Positions 25,942 through 34,118 of a stretch of DNA of 64,000 nucleotides are shown piece by piece. The position numbers were made by a program, and so were the translations under genes. Source of the DNA: Cytophagales bacterium WSM2-2. GTDB taxonomy: Bacteria > Bacteroidota > Bacteroidia > Cytophagales > Cyclobacteriaceae. Below the pieces are notes generated by a model, which saw only the letters and a program-made list of their open reading frames with translations, was not told the DNA's origin and searched no databases. The stretch is taken from positions 4,762,001 to 4,826,000 of the forward strand of contig BNHL01000001.1 in NCBI GenBank assembly GCA_015472025.1, in the 5' to 3' direction. Each line of letters starts with the position of its first letter. The stretch's first letter is position 1.

Positions 25942-25959
25942 ATATGATAAAAGTCATCT
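25942..25959. promoter_or_regulatory. Fnr/Dnr-like site upstream of YciE-like gene
   Basis: TATGA-TAAAAG-TCATC contains exact ATGA/TCAT half-sites with a 6-bp spacer. It is located in the 245-bp spacer after the CoA-transferase gene and 114 bp before the ATG at 26073. It may open a second transcription unit, running from the YciE-like gene to the Mg pump and thioredoxin. Confidence 0.55.
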
Positions 25960-26072
25960 TCGATGCAAGCAACAATCATGTTTGTTGGAAAAAGGGAATA
26001 CTACTTTAGCTTCATAAATAGCGGCAATTGTTACGGTTATTATGACTTACCTGGAGATACCGGGGCAAAATT

Positions 26073-26582
26073 ATGAAAGCAAAACTCAATAATCTAAATG
26101 ACGCACTGACATATCATCTGGAGGGTATGTATCGTGTGGAGAAAAAACTGCAAAAGTTCTTGCCCGATTGCTTCGATCAGGCCGCTTCCCGGGCTTTGAA
26201 AAATGAAGTCAAAAAATACCTCAGCAATACGGGAGATAAGAGAGTCAAGCTGAAACGCATCTTTAGCTATTTGCTGACCGGGCCTTTCGGATGTAAGAAC
26301 AAGATTATTGACGCATTCATGGAGGATCAAACCAGCTTGCAGAAATATGCAATGACTTCTTCATTAAGAGATACTATGCTCATTGGAAACCTCCAGGCAA
26401 TTAATTCCTATAAGATTTCTATGTACAACACGGCCAAAACGTTTGCCATGACGCTTGAATTACAAAAAGTGGTTGACCTGCTTCAGGAGATCCTCGAGTT
26501 GGAAAAAGAATCGGAACACGCGTTTGCGAAAATTGCTCTTAAGGAAATAAGTGATAAAACAACAGCATTGACGACTGTTTAA
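26073..26582 (+). CDS. YciE/DUF892-like ferritin-fold protein, ligands degenerate
   Basis: This is a 169-residue four-helix protein. Residues 8-25 (LNDALTYHLEGMYRVEKKL) match the start of YciE/DUF892 proteins, and the family length fits. YciE proteins are ferritin-like and induced by stress. In the third helix, where the family has Q-x-x-E-H-Y-E-I, this protein reads LQAINSYKISMYNTAK. The expected Glu/His metal ligands are therefore replaced and the di-iron site may be lost. It is four bases upstream of the flavoprotein gene. Confidence 0.7.
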   Translation: MKAKLNNLNDALTYHLEGMYRVEKKLQKFLPDCFDQAASRALKNEVKKYLSNTGDKRVKLKRIFSYLLTGPFGCKNKIIDAFMEDQTSLQKYAMTSSLRDTMLIGNLQAINSYKISMYNTAKTFAMTLELQKVVDLLQEILELEKESEHAFAKIALKEISDKTTALTTV

Positions 26583-26586
26583 AAAT

Positions 26587-27045
26587 ATGATTGGGGAACT
26601 TACAAATAATCAAATAGATCAGGTCTTGCATAGTCAGGCTGTTGGGAGGATTGCCTGCTACACGAATGACAAGCCATATATTGTTCCTGTAACGTATGCC
26701 TTTGACGGAGAATATCTCTACCTGCATTCACGGGAAGGAATGAAAATCAAAATGATGCGTAAAAACCCGGTGGTATGCTTTGAAGTTGATATAATTGAAA
26801 ATATGGCGAACTGGCGAAGCGTAATTATCTGGGGAAGATATGAGGAATTAAAAAAAGAGACAGACCGTCAAAGAGCTGCGAAGATATTGAAGGAAAGAGT
26901 ACTGCCACTCCAAACTTCGGAAACCGTAAGCCGGCCTGCTGAGGGCACCAACCCTCCACTTGTTGTGGAAAAAAAACAAAGAGCCATCATTTACCGAATC
27001 AGGATAACGGAGAAGACCGGAAGATTCGAGAAATCGGGTCGCTAA
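26587..27045 (+). CDS. Pyridoxamine 5'-phosphate oxidase-fold flavoprotein
   Basis: This 152-residue split-barrel protein of the NimA/PNPOx-like family has MIGELTNNQIDQVLHSQAVGRIACYTNDKPYIVPVTY, followed by LYLHSREGMKIKMMRKNPVVCFEVD and WRSVIIWGRYEEL. This group binds FMN, F420 or haem and includes nitroimidazole-resistance proteins and unknown reductases. Similar genes occur in hypoxia-induced islands next to universal stress proteins. Its substrate is not known. It is the second gene of the unit beginning at 26073. Confidence 0.9.
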   Translation: MIGELTNNQIDQVLHSQAVGRIACYTNDKPYIVPVTYAFDGEYLYLHSREGMKIKMMRKNPVVCFEVDIIENMANWRSVIIWGRYEELKKETDRQRAAKILKERVLPLQTSETVSRPAEGTNPPLVVEKKQRAIIYRIRITEKTGRFEKSGR

Positions 27046-27063
27046 TTCATTTCTCCCAGGAAA

Positions 27064-28569
27064 ATGCTCACTGGTGAACATAATTTTTTAATAGTCAAAT
27101 CGCTCGGCATTGATTCTTACCGGGAGAACATCATCTTCATGCGACAGGATTGTGAGGTTTGCCGATCGGAAGGATTCACCGCATTGACCCGGGTTGTGGT
27201 CAGCTATGGCGACAAGAGTATCGTTGCTACAATCAATGTTGTCGTGTCAGAAATCCTCCATCACTCTGAAGCTGCATTATCCATTGAGGGAATGAAGCGG
27301 CTGGGTGTCAAGGATGGGGATGTGATTCATGTATCTCACCTGAAGCCAATTGAATCTCTAAAAAAAGTAAGAGCTAAGATGTATGGAAATACGCTGGATG
27401 ATGATTCATTCATTGAAATCATCCAGGATGTTATCGCAGGACACTACTCGAATATTGAATTGGCGGCATTTATTTCCACATGCGTTGGTAAGAGGCTTAC
27501 ATTACAGGAAATTACTTCGCTTACCAGGGCGATGCTTAAGACAGGTCAGAATATCGAATGGGGCTCTGATAAAGTTTTTGATAAACACTGTGTGGGAGGA
27601 CTTCCCGGCAATCGAACCACTCCTATTATCGTAAGCATCATTGCAGCTTTGGGACTAATGATCCCAAAAACATCTTCACGAGCAATTACATCACCCGCTG
27701 GTACCGCAGACACTATGGAGACAATGACACCAGTCGACCTCACTCTTGCTCAAATGAGAAAAGTGGTTGAAAAAGAAGGTGGCTGTATTGTTTGGGGAGG
27801 AGCAGTTCAGCTTAGTCCGGCAGATGACGTGCTGATATCGGTGGAGCGTTCTTTAGATGTTGACAGTGAAGGGCAAATGATCGCCTCTGTATTATCTAAG
27901 AAAGCGGCAGCAGGATCAACTCATGTTATCATTGATATACCAGTAGGTCCTTCAGCCAAAGTTCGTGACCCTATTGCAGCAAGACACCTTTGTCAATCTT
28001 TCACTTCCGTTTGCGAAGCGATTGGCCTGGAAGTACTGGTCTTGCAGACCGATGGCAGCCAACCTGTTGGCAATGGTATCGGGCCGGCTTTGGAAGCAAT
28101 AGATGTTCTTAATGTCTTGAAAAATAAGAAGGACGCCTCCGTGGATTTATCGGATCATGCCTTGCTCCTTTCGGGAGCACTACTGGAAATGGCTGGCCAG
28201 TGCAAAACTGGTGAAGGGATTCAACAGGCAAGAACTGTTTTGGAAAACGGCAAAGCTTATGAAAAATTCATTGCGATATGCGAGGCACAGGGAGGATTCC
28301 GTGAGCCCAAAACTGCACCTTATACATTGGATATTCTATCAGATCACTCAGGCAAAGTAGTTGGCATTGACAATCGCACCGTTGCCAGAATTGCAAAGTT
28401 GGCCGGAGCACCGAAAGCTTCAAGTGCTGGAATTTTCTTTCGCACTAAACTTGGAAAGAAAATTGAAAGAGGTGAACCTCTTTTAACCATTCACGCAGAA
28501 TCGATCGGAGAACTCAACTATGCCCGCGATTACGCCAATACCATGAATCATTTTATCAAAATTCAATGA
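27064..28569 (+). CDS. AMP phosphorylase-type nucleoside phosphorylase (DeoA family)
   Basis: This 501-residue protein has an N-terminal extra domain (about 1-95), as in archaeal AMP phosphorylase, then the DeoA-type alpha domain and phosphate/nucleoside-binding alpha/beta domain. The loop KHCVGGLPGNRTTPIIV matches AMP phosphorylases rather than the KHSTGG(V)GDKT form of thymidine phosphorylase. The SSRAITSPAGTADTMETMTPV motif is also present. The expected reaction is NMP + phosphate to free base + ribose 1,5-bisphosphate. The stop overlaps the PRPP synthetase start (ATGA), implying coupled synthesis. No ribose-1,5-bisphosphate isomerase or RubisCO is seen in the window. Confidence 0.88.
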   Translation: MLTGEHNFLIVKSLGIDSYRENIIFMRQDCEVCRSEGFTALTRVVVSYGDKSIVATINVVVSEILHHSEAALSIEGMKRLGVKDGDVIHVSHLKPIESLKKVRAKMYGNTLDDDSFIEIIQDVIAGHYSNIELAAFISTCVGKRLTLQEITSLTRAMLKTGQNIEWGSDKVFDKHCVGGLPGNRTTPIIVSIIAALGLMIPKTSSRAITSPAGTADTMETMTPVDLTLAQMRKVVEKEGGCIVWGGAVQLSPADDVLISVERSLDVDSEGQMIASVLSKKAAAGSTHVIIDIPVGPSAKVRDPIAARHLCQSFTSVCEAIGLEVLVLQTDGSQPVGNGIGPALEAIDVLNVLKNKKDASVDLSDHALLLSGALLEMAGQCKTGEGIQQARTVLENGKAYEKFIAICEAQGGFREPKTAPYTLDILSDHSGKVVGIDNRTVARIAKLAGAPKASSAGIFFRTKLGKKIERGEPLLTIHAESIGELNYARDYANTMNHFIKIQ

Positions 28570-29486
28570 ACACGGTGATCATGGCTTTTCCGGGAAATGA
28601 AATCCTTGCCGAAGCAATTCGCAGAGGAATTAACGGTGAAGAAGGTAAAACTACTATCCGATACTTTCCGGATGGCGAATCTTATGTACGAATTCTTACC
28701 GATGTCAAAGCAAAGGAGGTAATTGTAGTATGTTCCTTAGATCGTCCCGACAACAAGATTTTACCATTATTCTTTCTGTGCAAAAAATTAAAGGAAGGCG
28801 AAGCGCAGCGGATAACACTCATTGCCCCCTACCTCGCTTACATGAGACAGGATAAATCATTTGCACCTGGCGAGGCAGTAACTTCAGTTCATTTTGCTTC
28901 TCTTTTATCCTCGTTTGTGGATCGGCTGATAACCATTGATCCACATTTGCACCGCCATCATGCCATGGAAGAAATCTACTCTATCCCATGCACCGTCCTG
29001 CATGCTGCTGATCATATCTCAAAATGGATAAAATTAAATGTGTCAAATCCGGTACTGATAGGTCCGGACAGTGAAAGTGAACAATGGGTCTCATCGGTGG
29101 CTAAAAATGCCGATGCGCCTTTTATCATATTTGAAAAAGAACGACTCGGAGATCGCGAAGTAAAAATATCCGATTCACTTGTCCGCACTTATAAAAATTT
29201 TACTCCCGTTCTGGTCGATGACATTATTTCCACTGCCCAAACGATGATTGAATCAATTAGCCATTTAAAGAAAAATGGATTTAAACCGGTGTGTATTGGA
29301 GTTCACGGAATCTTCTGCGATGAGTCTTACCAGCAGCTTATGAGTGCCGGGTCTCTTCATGTGGTGACATGTAATACAATTCTACATCCAACCAATCAAA
29401 TTGATATAAATGAGCTTTTCGTCAAATCATTACAAGAGAACACAGGAGTTCCTCATCAAAAGAATCTATTGAAATACAATGATTAA
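28566..29486 (+). CDS. prs: Ribose-phosphate pyrophosphokinase-like protein (divergent)
   Basis: This 306-residue protein has two phosphoribosyltransferase-fold halves. The ATP/flexible loop region is APYLAYMRQDKSF. DPHLHRHH matches the catalytic-histidine region, and the PRPP-binding loop is VLVDDIISTAQTM. Members make PRPP from ribose 5-phosphate and ATP. It is shorter and more divergent than housekeeping Prs and overlaps the AMP-phosphorylase gene by 4 bp. A specialised partner in nucleotide turnover is more likely than the main cellular enzyme; this is inference. Confidence 0.85.
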   Translation: MNTVIMAFPGNEILAEAIRRGINGEEGKTTIRYFPDGESYVRILTDVKAKEVIVVCSLDRPDNKILPLFFLCKKLKEGEAQRITLIAPYLAYMRQDKSFAPGEAVTSVHFASLLSSFVDRLITIDPHLHRHHAMEEIYSIPCTVLHAADHISKWIKLNVSNPVLIGPDSESEQWVSSVAKNADAPFIIFEKERLGDREVKISDSLVRTYKNFTPVLVDDIISTAQTMIESISHLKKNGFKPVCIGVHGIFCDESYQQLMSAGSLHVVTCNTILHPTNQIDINELFVKSLQENTGVPHQKNLLKYND

Positions 29487-29853
29487 AGTTATGAAACCCG
29501 TTATCAGGCACTTGCTCTTATGGAGTCCGAGGGTTATTTGCATTCTTTATGTGAGTTGCTTCCTGACTTTATTTGCCTTGGATGAATGGAGCGGCCAACC
29601 TCGTTTCTGGGATAAGTTTCAGGCTGTTCTCATTCACCTGTCACCTGCTGTCTTGATCGTTGCGGTCCTGATTTTGGCCTGGAAATGGGAATGGATTGGC
29701 GCGATCGTTTTCAGTGCGCTTGGCATTGCTTATATGATTTTAGTTCCCGGACATCCAGACTGGGTCCTCGAAATTTCTGGCCCGTTATTTTTGATCGGGA
29801 TACTTTTCTTTGTGAGTTGGCTTTTCAGAAAAGATATAAAAGTGCAACATTGA
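29479..29853 (+). CDS. DUF7670-like four-helix membrane protein, 124 aa
   Basis: This small integral membrane protein has about four hydrophobic segments: SPRVICILYVSCFLTLFAL; VLIHLSPAVLIVAVLILAW; WIGAIVFSALGIAYMIL; and SGPLFLIGILFFVSWLF. It overlaps the PRPP synthetase gene by 8 bp. A second ATG at 29491 would still give the same membrane part. Similar small proteins occur in Bacteroidota, but their function is unknown. It lies just before the Mg-type pump and may accompany it. Confidence 0.8.
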   Translation: MIKVMKPVIRHLLLWSPRVICILYVSCFLTLFALDEWSGQPRFWDKFQAVLIHLSPAVLIVAVLILAWKWEWIGAIVFSALGIAYMILVPGHPDWVLEISGPLFLIGILFFVSWLFRKDIKVQH

Positions 29854-29890
29854 GTAGTTAAACACTTGGGGGCTAAAGCATGCCAATGTC

Positions 29891-32416
29891 ATGACTGAAC
29901 CATTGCGTCATTATGCGGTAGCGGAGTTAAAAAAAATTGAAGAGGAATTTCTTTCTTCTCCAAAGGGTCTATCTGAAGGACAAATCAGTAAACAGGAAAA
30001 ATTATTCGGCAGAAATGAGCTGCGCACGACCCCCAACCTCGGCATCTTCCTGGACTTTTTAAGTCACTTCAAAAGTCCCCTGGTTATCATTCTGCTTTTT
30101 GCATCCGGACTTTCATTTTTAGTGGGTGATGATGTCAATGCTATTATTATTGCTTCCATCGTATTGATCAGCGCAGCGTTAGATTTCTTTGAAGAAAGAG
30201 GCGCCAGGGATGCTGCACAACGCCTTCGGGATACTGTACGAAATAAGGCCCTGGTAATACGAGATGGATCGGAAAGAGAAGTATTCTCTGAAGAATTGCT
30301 CCCGGGAGATATTGTGAAACTAAGTGCCGGGAAAGTAGTTCCTGCAGATCTGAGAATCATTTTGGCTAAAGATTTCTTTGTAAACCAATCGGCCCTTACC
30401 GGAGAATCTTTCCCCGTAGAAAAAACACCAGTCGTTCCCGCTCAGGCGCAAAGTATTGATGAGTTTACAAATATTGCCTTGATGGGCTCTAGTGTTGTCA
30501 CCGGTTCAGCCACTGCAATCGTTGTCAAAACTGGAATGTCTACGCACTTCGGGGGCATTGCAGCAAAACTGATTCTTCCTGCAGAAGAGACCAGTTTCAG
30601 TCGTGGCGTAAAAGATTTCGGTTACCTGGTCATGCGCATCACATTGATGCTGATTGTATTCATTTTTCTAATCAATGGAGTCTTAAAGCACAATTGGTTG
30701 GAGGCGTTCATGTTTGCACTGGCCGTGGCCGTAGGCCTAACCCCTGAACTTCTAACGATGATCATGTCTGTGAGCATGGCGCGGGGCTCTTTGAGAATGG
30801 CGAAGAAAGGAGCTATCGTTAAGAAGCTGGCATCGATCCCGAACTTTGGAAGCATGGATGTTTTGTGTACTGATAAAACAGGAACGCTTACACAAGACAA
30901 GATCGCAGTAGTAAAATACATAAATGCGAATGGAGAAAGCAGCGATGAAGTATTGCGGCTCGCCTACCTTAACAGCTATTACCAATCGGGAATGAAAAAT
31001 CCGCTGGATGACGCGCTGCTGAGTGGTTTCAAAATAGATATTAATAATACCGAGAAAACGGACGAGGTCCCTTTTGATTTTTTTCGCAGGCGAATGAGCG
31101 TAGTCGTCAAAACTAATGGCGATAATCTGCTAATTACAAAGGGCGCTCCCGAAGAAATTTTGAAAATATGCAACACAGGTGAACTCAATGATCATAAAAT
31201 CACCGACCTGTATGAGTCATTGAGTAAAGAAGGCTACAAAGTCATTGCGATAGCTGTAAAAGAGCTGGGGCATAAAGAAAGTTGCTTAAAAGAAGACGAG
31301 CATGCAATGCTGCTGAAAGGTTTCATTGCTTTTCTTGACCCGCCCAAACCCGAAGCCGCTGAAACTATACGCTCACTGAATGATATCGGCATCGAAGTAA
31401 AAATAATAACAGGCGACAATCACTTGGTAGCCTTGAGAATTTGCGCGGATATCGGGCTGAAAGTAAAGGGACTGATGTTGGGTAAAGAAATAGATTTTTT
31501 GAGCGATGATGCACTTCAGATCAGAGCCGGGAACACTACGGTTTTTGCGCGATTTTCTCCTGATCAAAAGAACAGAGTTATCCACGCACTGCAAAAGCGG
31601 CACACTGTTGGCTACATGGGCGATGGTATAAATGATGCCCCTTCATTGAAGACAGCAGACGTAGGAATCTCGGTAAGCAATGCAACAGACGTTGCCAAAG
31701 AATCGGCCGATATAATTCTGACAGACAAAAGCCTGCTGATTCTCAAGGAAGGTGTGATGGAGGGCCGTAAAACTTTTGTCAACACGATTAAATATATTCA
31801 GATGGGCCTTAGCTCCAACTTTGGCAACATGTTTTCAATGGCCGCAGCAGCGGTATTCCTCCCCTTCCTGCCGATGTTACCCGTTCAGATATTGCTCAAC
31901 AATTTCATTTATGATTTTTCACAGGTGACGATTCCCACTGACAATGTGGATTCAGAATCCATTCTATATCCGAAGCGATGGAACCTAAGCTTCATCAAAA
32001 AGTTTATGATTGTGTTTGGTATAATAAGCTCCGCGTTTGACCTCATCACGTTCTATATCTTCTATAGCTACTTTGATGCAAACGAGTCACAGTTCCAGAC
32101 GGCATGGTTTCTCGAATCACTTACCACACAGACACTGGTGATCTTCTTCATTCGCACACGCAAAATTCCCTTTATGCAAAGCAATGCTAGTGTACCCGTG
32201 ATTGTAAGCTCAATCGCTTGTTTGCTATTGGCCTGGGCTATTCCATTTTCACCGTTAAGCCATTATTTGAATATGACCACACTTTCAGCAAATATGCTCA
32301 CTGTCATAATCGCCCTTGTATTCGTCTATCTGGTTATTGTAGAGTTGGCGAAACGCATTTTTTACAGATTTGATAAGCACATTATTGAAATGGAGCGAAT
32401 AAAAGTGGTTCTATAA
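29891..32416 (+). CDS. mgtA: Magnesium-translocating P-type ATPase (MgtA/MgtB-like)
   Basis: This is an 841-residue pump. An N-terminal cation-ATPase domain is followed by the actuator TGESFPVEKTP. The transport helix carries GLTPELLTMIMSVSMARGS, close to the MgtA signature, and ARGSLRMAKKGAIVKKLASI leads to the phosphorylation site DKTGTLTQDK (Asp about 328). A GDGINDAPSLKTADVGISV hinge and a hydrophobic C-terminal block follow. Known family members import Mg2+ at low external supply. No mgtL-type leader was recognised upstream. It follows the small membrane protein by 37 bp and precedes thioredoxin by 35 bp. Confidence 0.95.
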   Translation: MTEPLRHYAVAELKKIEEEFLSSPKGLSEGQISKQEKLFGRNELRTTPNLGIFLDFLSHFKSPLVIILLFASGLSFLVGDDVNAIIIASIVLISAALDFFEERGARDAAQRLRDTVRNKALVIRDGSEREVFSEELLPGDIVKLSAGKVVPADLRIILAKDFFVNQSALTGESFPVEKTPVVPAQAQSIDEFTNIALMGSSVVTGSATAIVVKTGMSTHFGGIAAKLILPAEETSFSRGVKDFGYLVMRITLMLIVFIFLINGVLKHNWLEAFMFALAVAVGLTPELLTMIMSVSMARGSLRMAKKGAIVKKLASIPNFGSMDVLCTDKTGTLTQDKIAVVKYINANGESSDEVLRLAYLNSYYQSGMKNPLDDALLSGFKIDINNTEKTDEVPFDFFRRRMSVVVKTNGDNLLITKGAPEEILKICNTGELNDHKITDLYESLSKEGYKVIAIAVKELGHKESCLKEDEHAMLLKGFIAFLDPPKPEAAETIRSLNDIGIEVKIITGDNHLVALRICADIGLKVKGLMLGKEIDFLSDDALQIRAGNTTVFARFSPDQKNRVIHALQKRHTVGYMGDGINDAPSLKTADVGISVSNATDVAKESADIILTDKSLLILKEGVMEGRKTFVNTIKYIQMGLSSNFGNMFSMAAAAVFLPFLPMLPVQILLNNFIYDFSQVTIPTDNVDSESILYPKRWNLSFIKKFMIVFGIISSAFDLITFYIFYSYFDANESQFQTAWFLESLTTQTLVIFFIRTRKIPFMQSNASVPVIVSSIACLLLAWAIPFSPLSHYLNMTTLSANMLTVIIALVFVYLVIVELAKRIFYRFDKHIIEMERIKVVL

Positions 32417-32451
32417 TTGAACATGATTAAGAAAGAAAACTAAATACAGAA

Positions 32452-32775
32452 ATGGAATCAGAACATAAGACACGAAAATTCTCAGATATTCTCAAAGAGG
32501 AGCATTTGGTTTTAGTAGAATTTTCAGCTGCCTGGTGCGGGCCATGTAAAATGATGGTACCCGTTTTAGCAGAACTCAAATCGTGGATTGGGGAAAAAGT
32601 CACGATCTTAAAAATAGATGTAGACAAAAATGCTCGCACAGCTGCGAACTATGAAATCAGGTCTGTTCCAACTTTACTTCTTTTCAAGAACGGCCAGGTT
32701 ACCTGGAGGCATTCTGGTACTGCTGATTTGCATATGTTGAAAAGGGTTCTGCAACAGCATTTCACGCCTGGCTAA
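32452..32775 (+). CDS. Thioredoxin
   Basis: This 107-residue protein is of canonical thioredoxin length with no signal peptide, so cytoplasmic. The active site is WCGPCK at residues 28-33, the conserved cis-Pro is in RSVPTLLLFKNG, and the substrate-groove Asp (KIDVDKN) is present. It reduces protein disulfides using thioredoxin reductase. Being last in the pump/nucleotide unit suggests a stress-induced extra copy rather than the housekeeping one. It is convergent with the 140-residue gene, 3 bp apart. Confidence 0.95.
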   Translation: MESEHKTRKFSDILKEEHLVLVEFSAAWCGPCKMMVPVLAELKSWIGEKVTILKIDVDKNARTAANYEIRSVPTLLLFKNGQVTWRHSGTADLHMLKRVLQQHFTPG

Positions 32776-32778
32776 AAC

Positions 32779-33201
32779 CTAACCTTTCTTGTTTGCACTA
32801 CTAATGAACTTAAGAAAGTCTGCTTTCAGCTCATTGTAGCTTTTCGAGAACGTACTCAGTTCATCCATTAGCGAATCATGTTCGCGGAAATACCGTGTAC
32901 TGGTTTCATTTTTTGTTTTTAAAGCAGACGCCAGCCTGTTTTCATGTTGACGCAGCTTTGAGCGCAAGCTATCAACAACCTCCCCGCTATAGTAAAGAAA
33001 CAGGTTTTCGAAGTGATCAATTTTCTTTTTGTCCTTTAGCTTATAAAATAGTGGAGCGTAGTCTATAAGCGCTTTTTGAAAAAAAATCAATTCACCTTTC
33101 CACATTATTGTAGTAGAAAGCCATTGAAGCGCTTTTTTGTGTTTCCGGATCAATTCTGGCTGGAGGATATAATTTTTGGTAGCACTGGTAACGGAGATCA
33201 T
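32779..33201 (-). CDS. Hypothetical helical protein, 140 aa
   Basis: This is an almost all-helical, charged protein with no signal peptide, membrane helix or cysteine (IRKHKKALQWLSTTIMWKGELIFFQKALID; HENRLASALKTKNETSTRYFREHDSLMDELSTF). It has no recognisable family. The gene is divergent from the Mla-type operon, and one Fnr-like site lies about 55 bp upstream, so it may belong to the same low-oxygen regulon. Confidence 0.75.
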   Translation of the reverse strand: MISVTSATKNYILQPELIRKHKKALQWLSTTIMWKGELIFFQKALIDYAPLFYKLKDKKKIDHFENLFLYYSGEVVDSLRSKLRQHENRLASALKTKNETSTRYFREHDSLMDELSTFSKSYNELKADFLKFISSANKKG

Positions 33202-33247
33202 AATGTTGTGTTTTTGACCTCAAGTAAGTGTAAATCACCCTTGGTCC

Positions 33248-33265
33248 TTATGACGGTTCTCATCG
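33248..33265. promoter_or_regulatory. Fnr/Dnr-like site in the divergent region before the Mla-type operon
   Basis: TTATGA-CGGTTC-TCATCG contains exact ATGA/TCAT half-sites. It lies between the hypothetical gene starting at 33201 (minus) and the permease gene starting at 33347 (plus). Leaders from a -41.5 position would be about 14 nt and about 49 nt, so it could act on either or both. Confidence 0.55.
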
Positions 33266-33346
33266 ACTGTACTGACAAACGTCAGCTTTGGCGTGGTGCT
33301 GATTCCCTTATTTTGAATTAATAACATTTTAAAGAACCATGTTCAA

Positions 33347-34117
33347 ATGGCAAACTTGGTAAATATGAGAGGGTTCCTGGAAGAAGTCGGAGGTATCTCG
33401 GGCTTCGTAGGTCGTTTTTTCCGGGAGGGGTTTAAACCTCGCTACGAGCTTGCCGAGTTGATCAGGCAATGTTACTGGGTTGGGTATAAGTCTCTGCCTC
33501 TCGTTGGCATTACTGCATTTATCATGGGGCTCGTACTTACGATTCAATCTCGCCCGACTTTAGTGAAGTTCGGTGCTGCGTCCATGCTTCCGATGATGAT
33601 AGCAGTGTCTCTGGTACGTGAAATTTCCCCAGTGATCACCGCACTGATATGCGCTGGTAAAATCGGTTCAGGCATGGGTGCGGAACTTGGCTCCATGCGC
33701 GTGACAGAACAAATTGATGCGATGGAAGTATCAGGTACCAATCCATTTAAATATCTCATCGTAACCCGGGTTCTTGCCACCACTCTTATGCTTCCAGTGC
33801 TTGCCAATTTATCTAATGCAATATCTCTGTATGGCGGTTACCTGGGTGTGAACATTCGTGGCAACATCAGTTGGGATTTATATTGGACACAGGTTTTTGA
33901 TGCCCTCAACTATAGCGACTTGGTACCGTCAGTTGTTAAGACTTTTTTCTTCGGTTTTGCCATTGGCATTGTCGGGTGCTATAAAGGATACAATTCCAGT
34001 AAAGGAACAGAGGGTGTTGGCAGGTCAGCCAACTCGGCCGTTGTGGTTGCCTCACTCCTGGTCTTCATCATCGACTTAATCGCTGTTCAGATTATTGACT
34101 TGTTAGGACTTACCTGA
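33347..34117 (+). CDS. MlaE-like ABC permease of a lipid-transport system
   Basis: This 256-residue membrane protein of the MlaE/YrbE family has an amphipathic N-terminal region, then TAFIMGLVLTIQSRPTLVKFGA. The hallmark REISPVITALICAGKIGSGMGAELGSMRVTEQIDAMEVSGTNP follows, with several more helices. It forms the inner-membrane channel of a phospholipid-transport ABC complex with the ATPase and MCE protein encoded next. Those two genes start 1 bp after this stop and 5 bp after the ATPase stop respectively. An ATG at 33365 is an alternative start. Confidence 0.93.
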   Translation: MANLVNMRGFLEEVGGISGFVGRFFREGFKPRYELAELIRQCYWVGYKSLPLVGITAFIMGLVLTIQSRPTLVKFGAASMLPMMIAVSLVREISPVITALICAGKIGSGMGAELGSMRVTEQIDAMEVSGTNPFKYLIVTRVLATTLMLPVLANLSNAISLYGGYLGVNIRGNISWDLYWTQVFDALNYSDLVPSVVKTFFFGFAIGIVGCYKGYNSSKGTEGVGRSANSAVVVASLLVFIIDLIAVQIIDLLGLT

Positions 34118-34118
34118 T

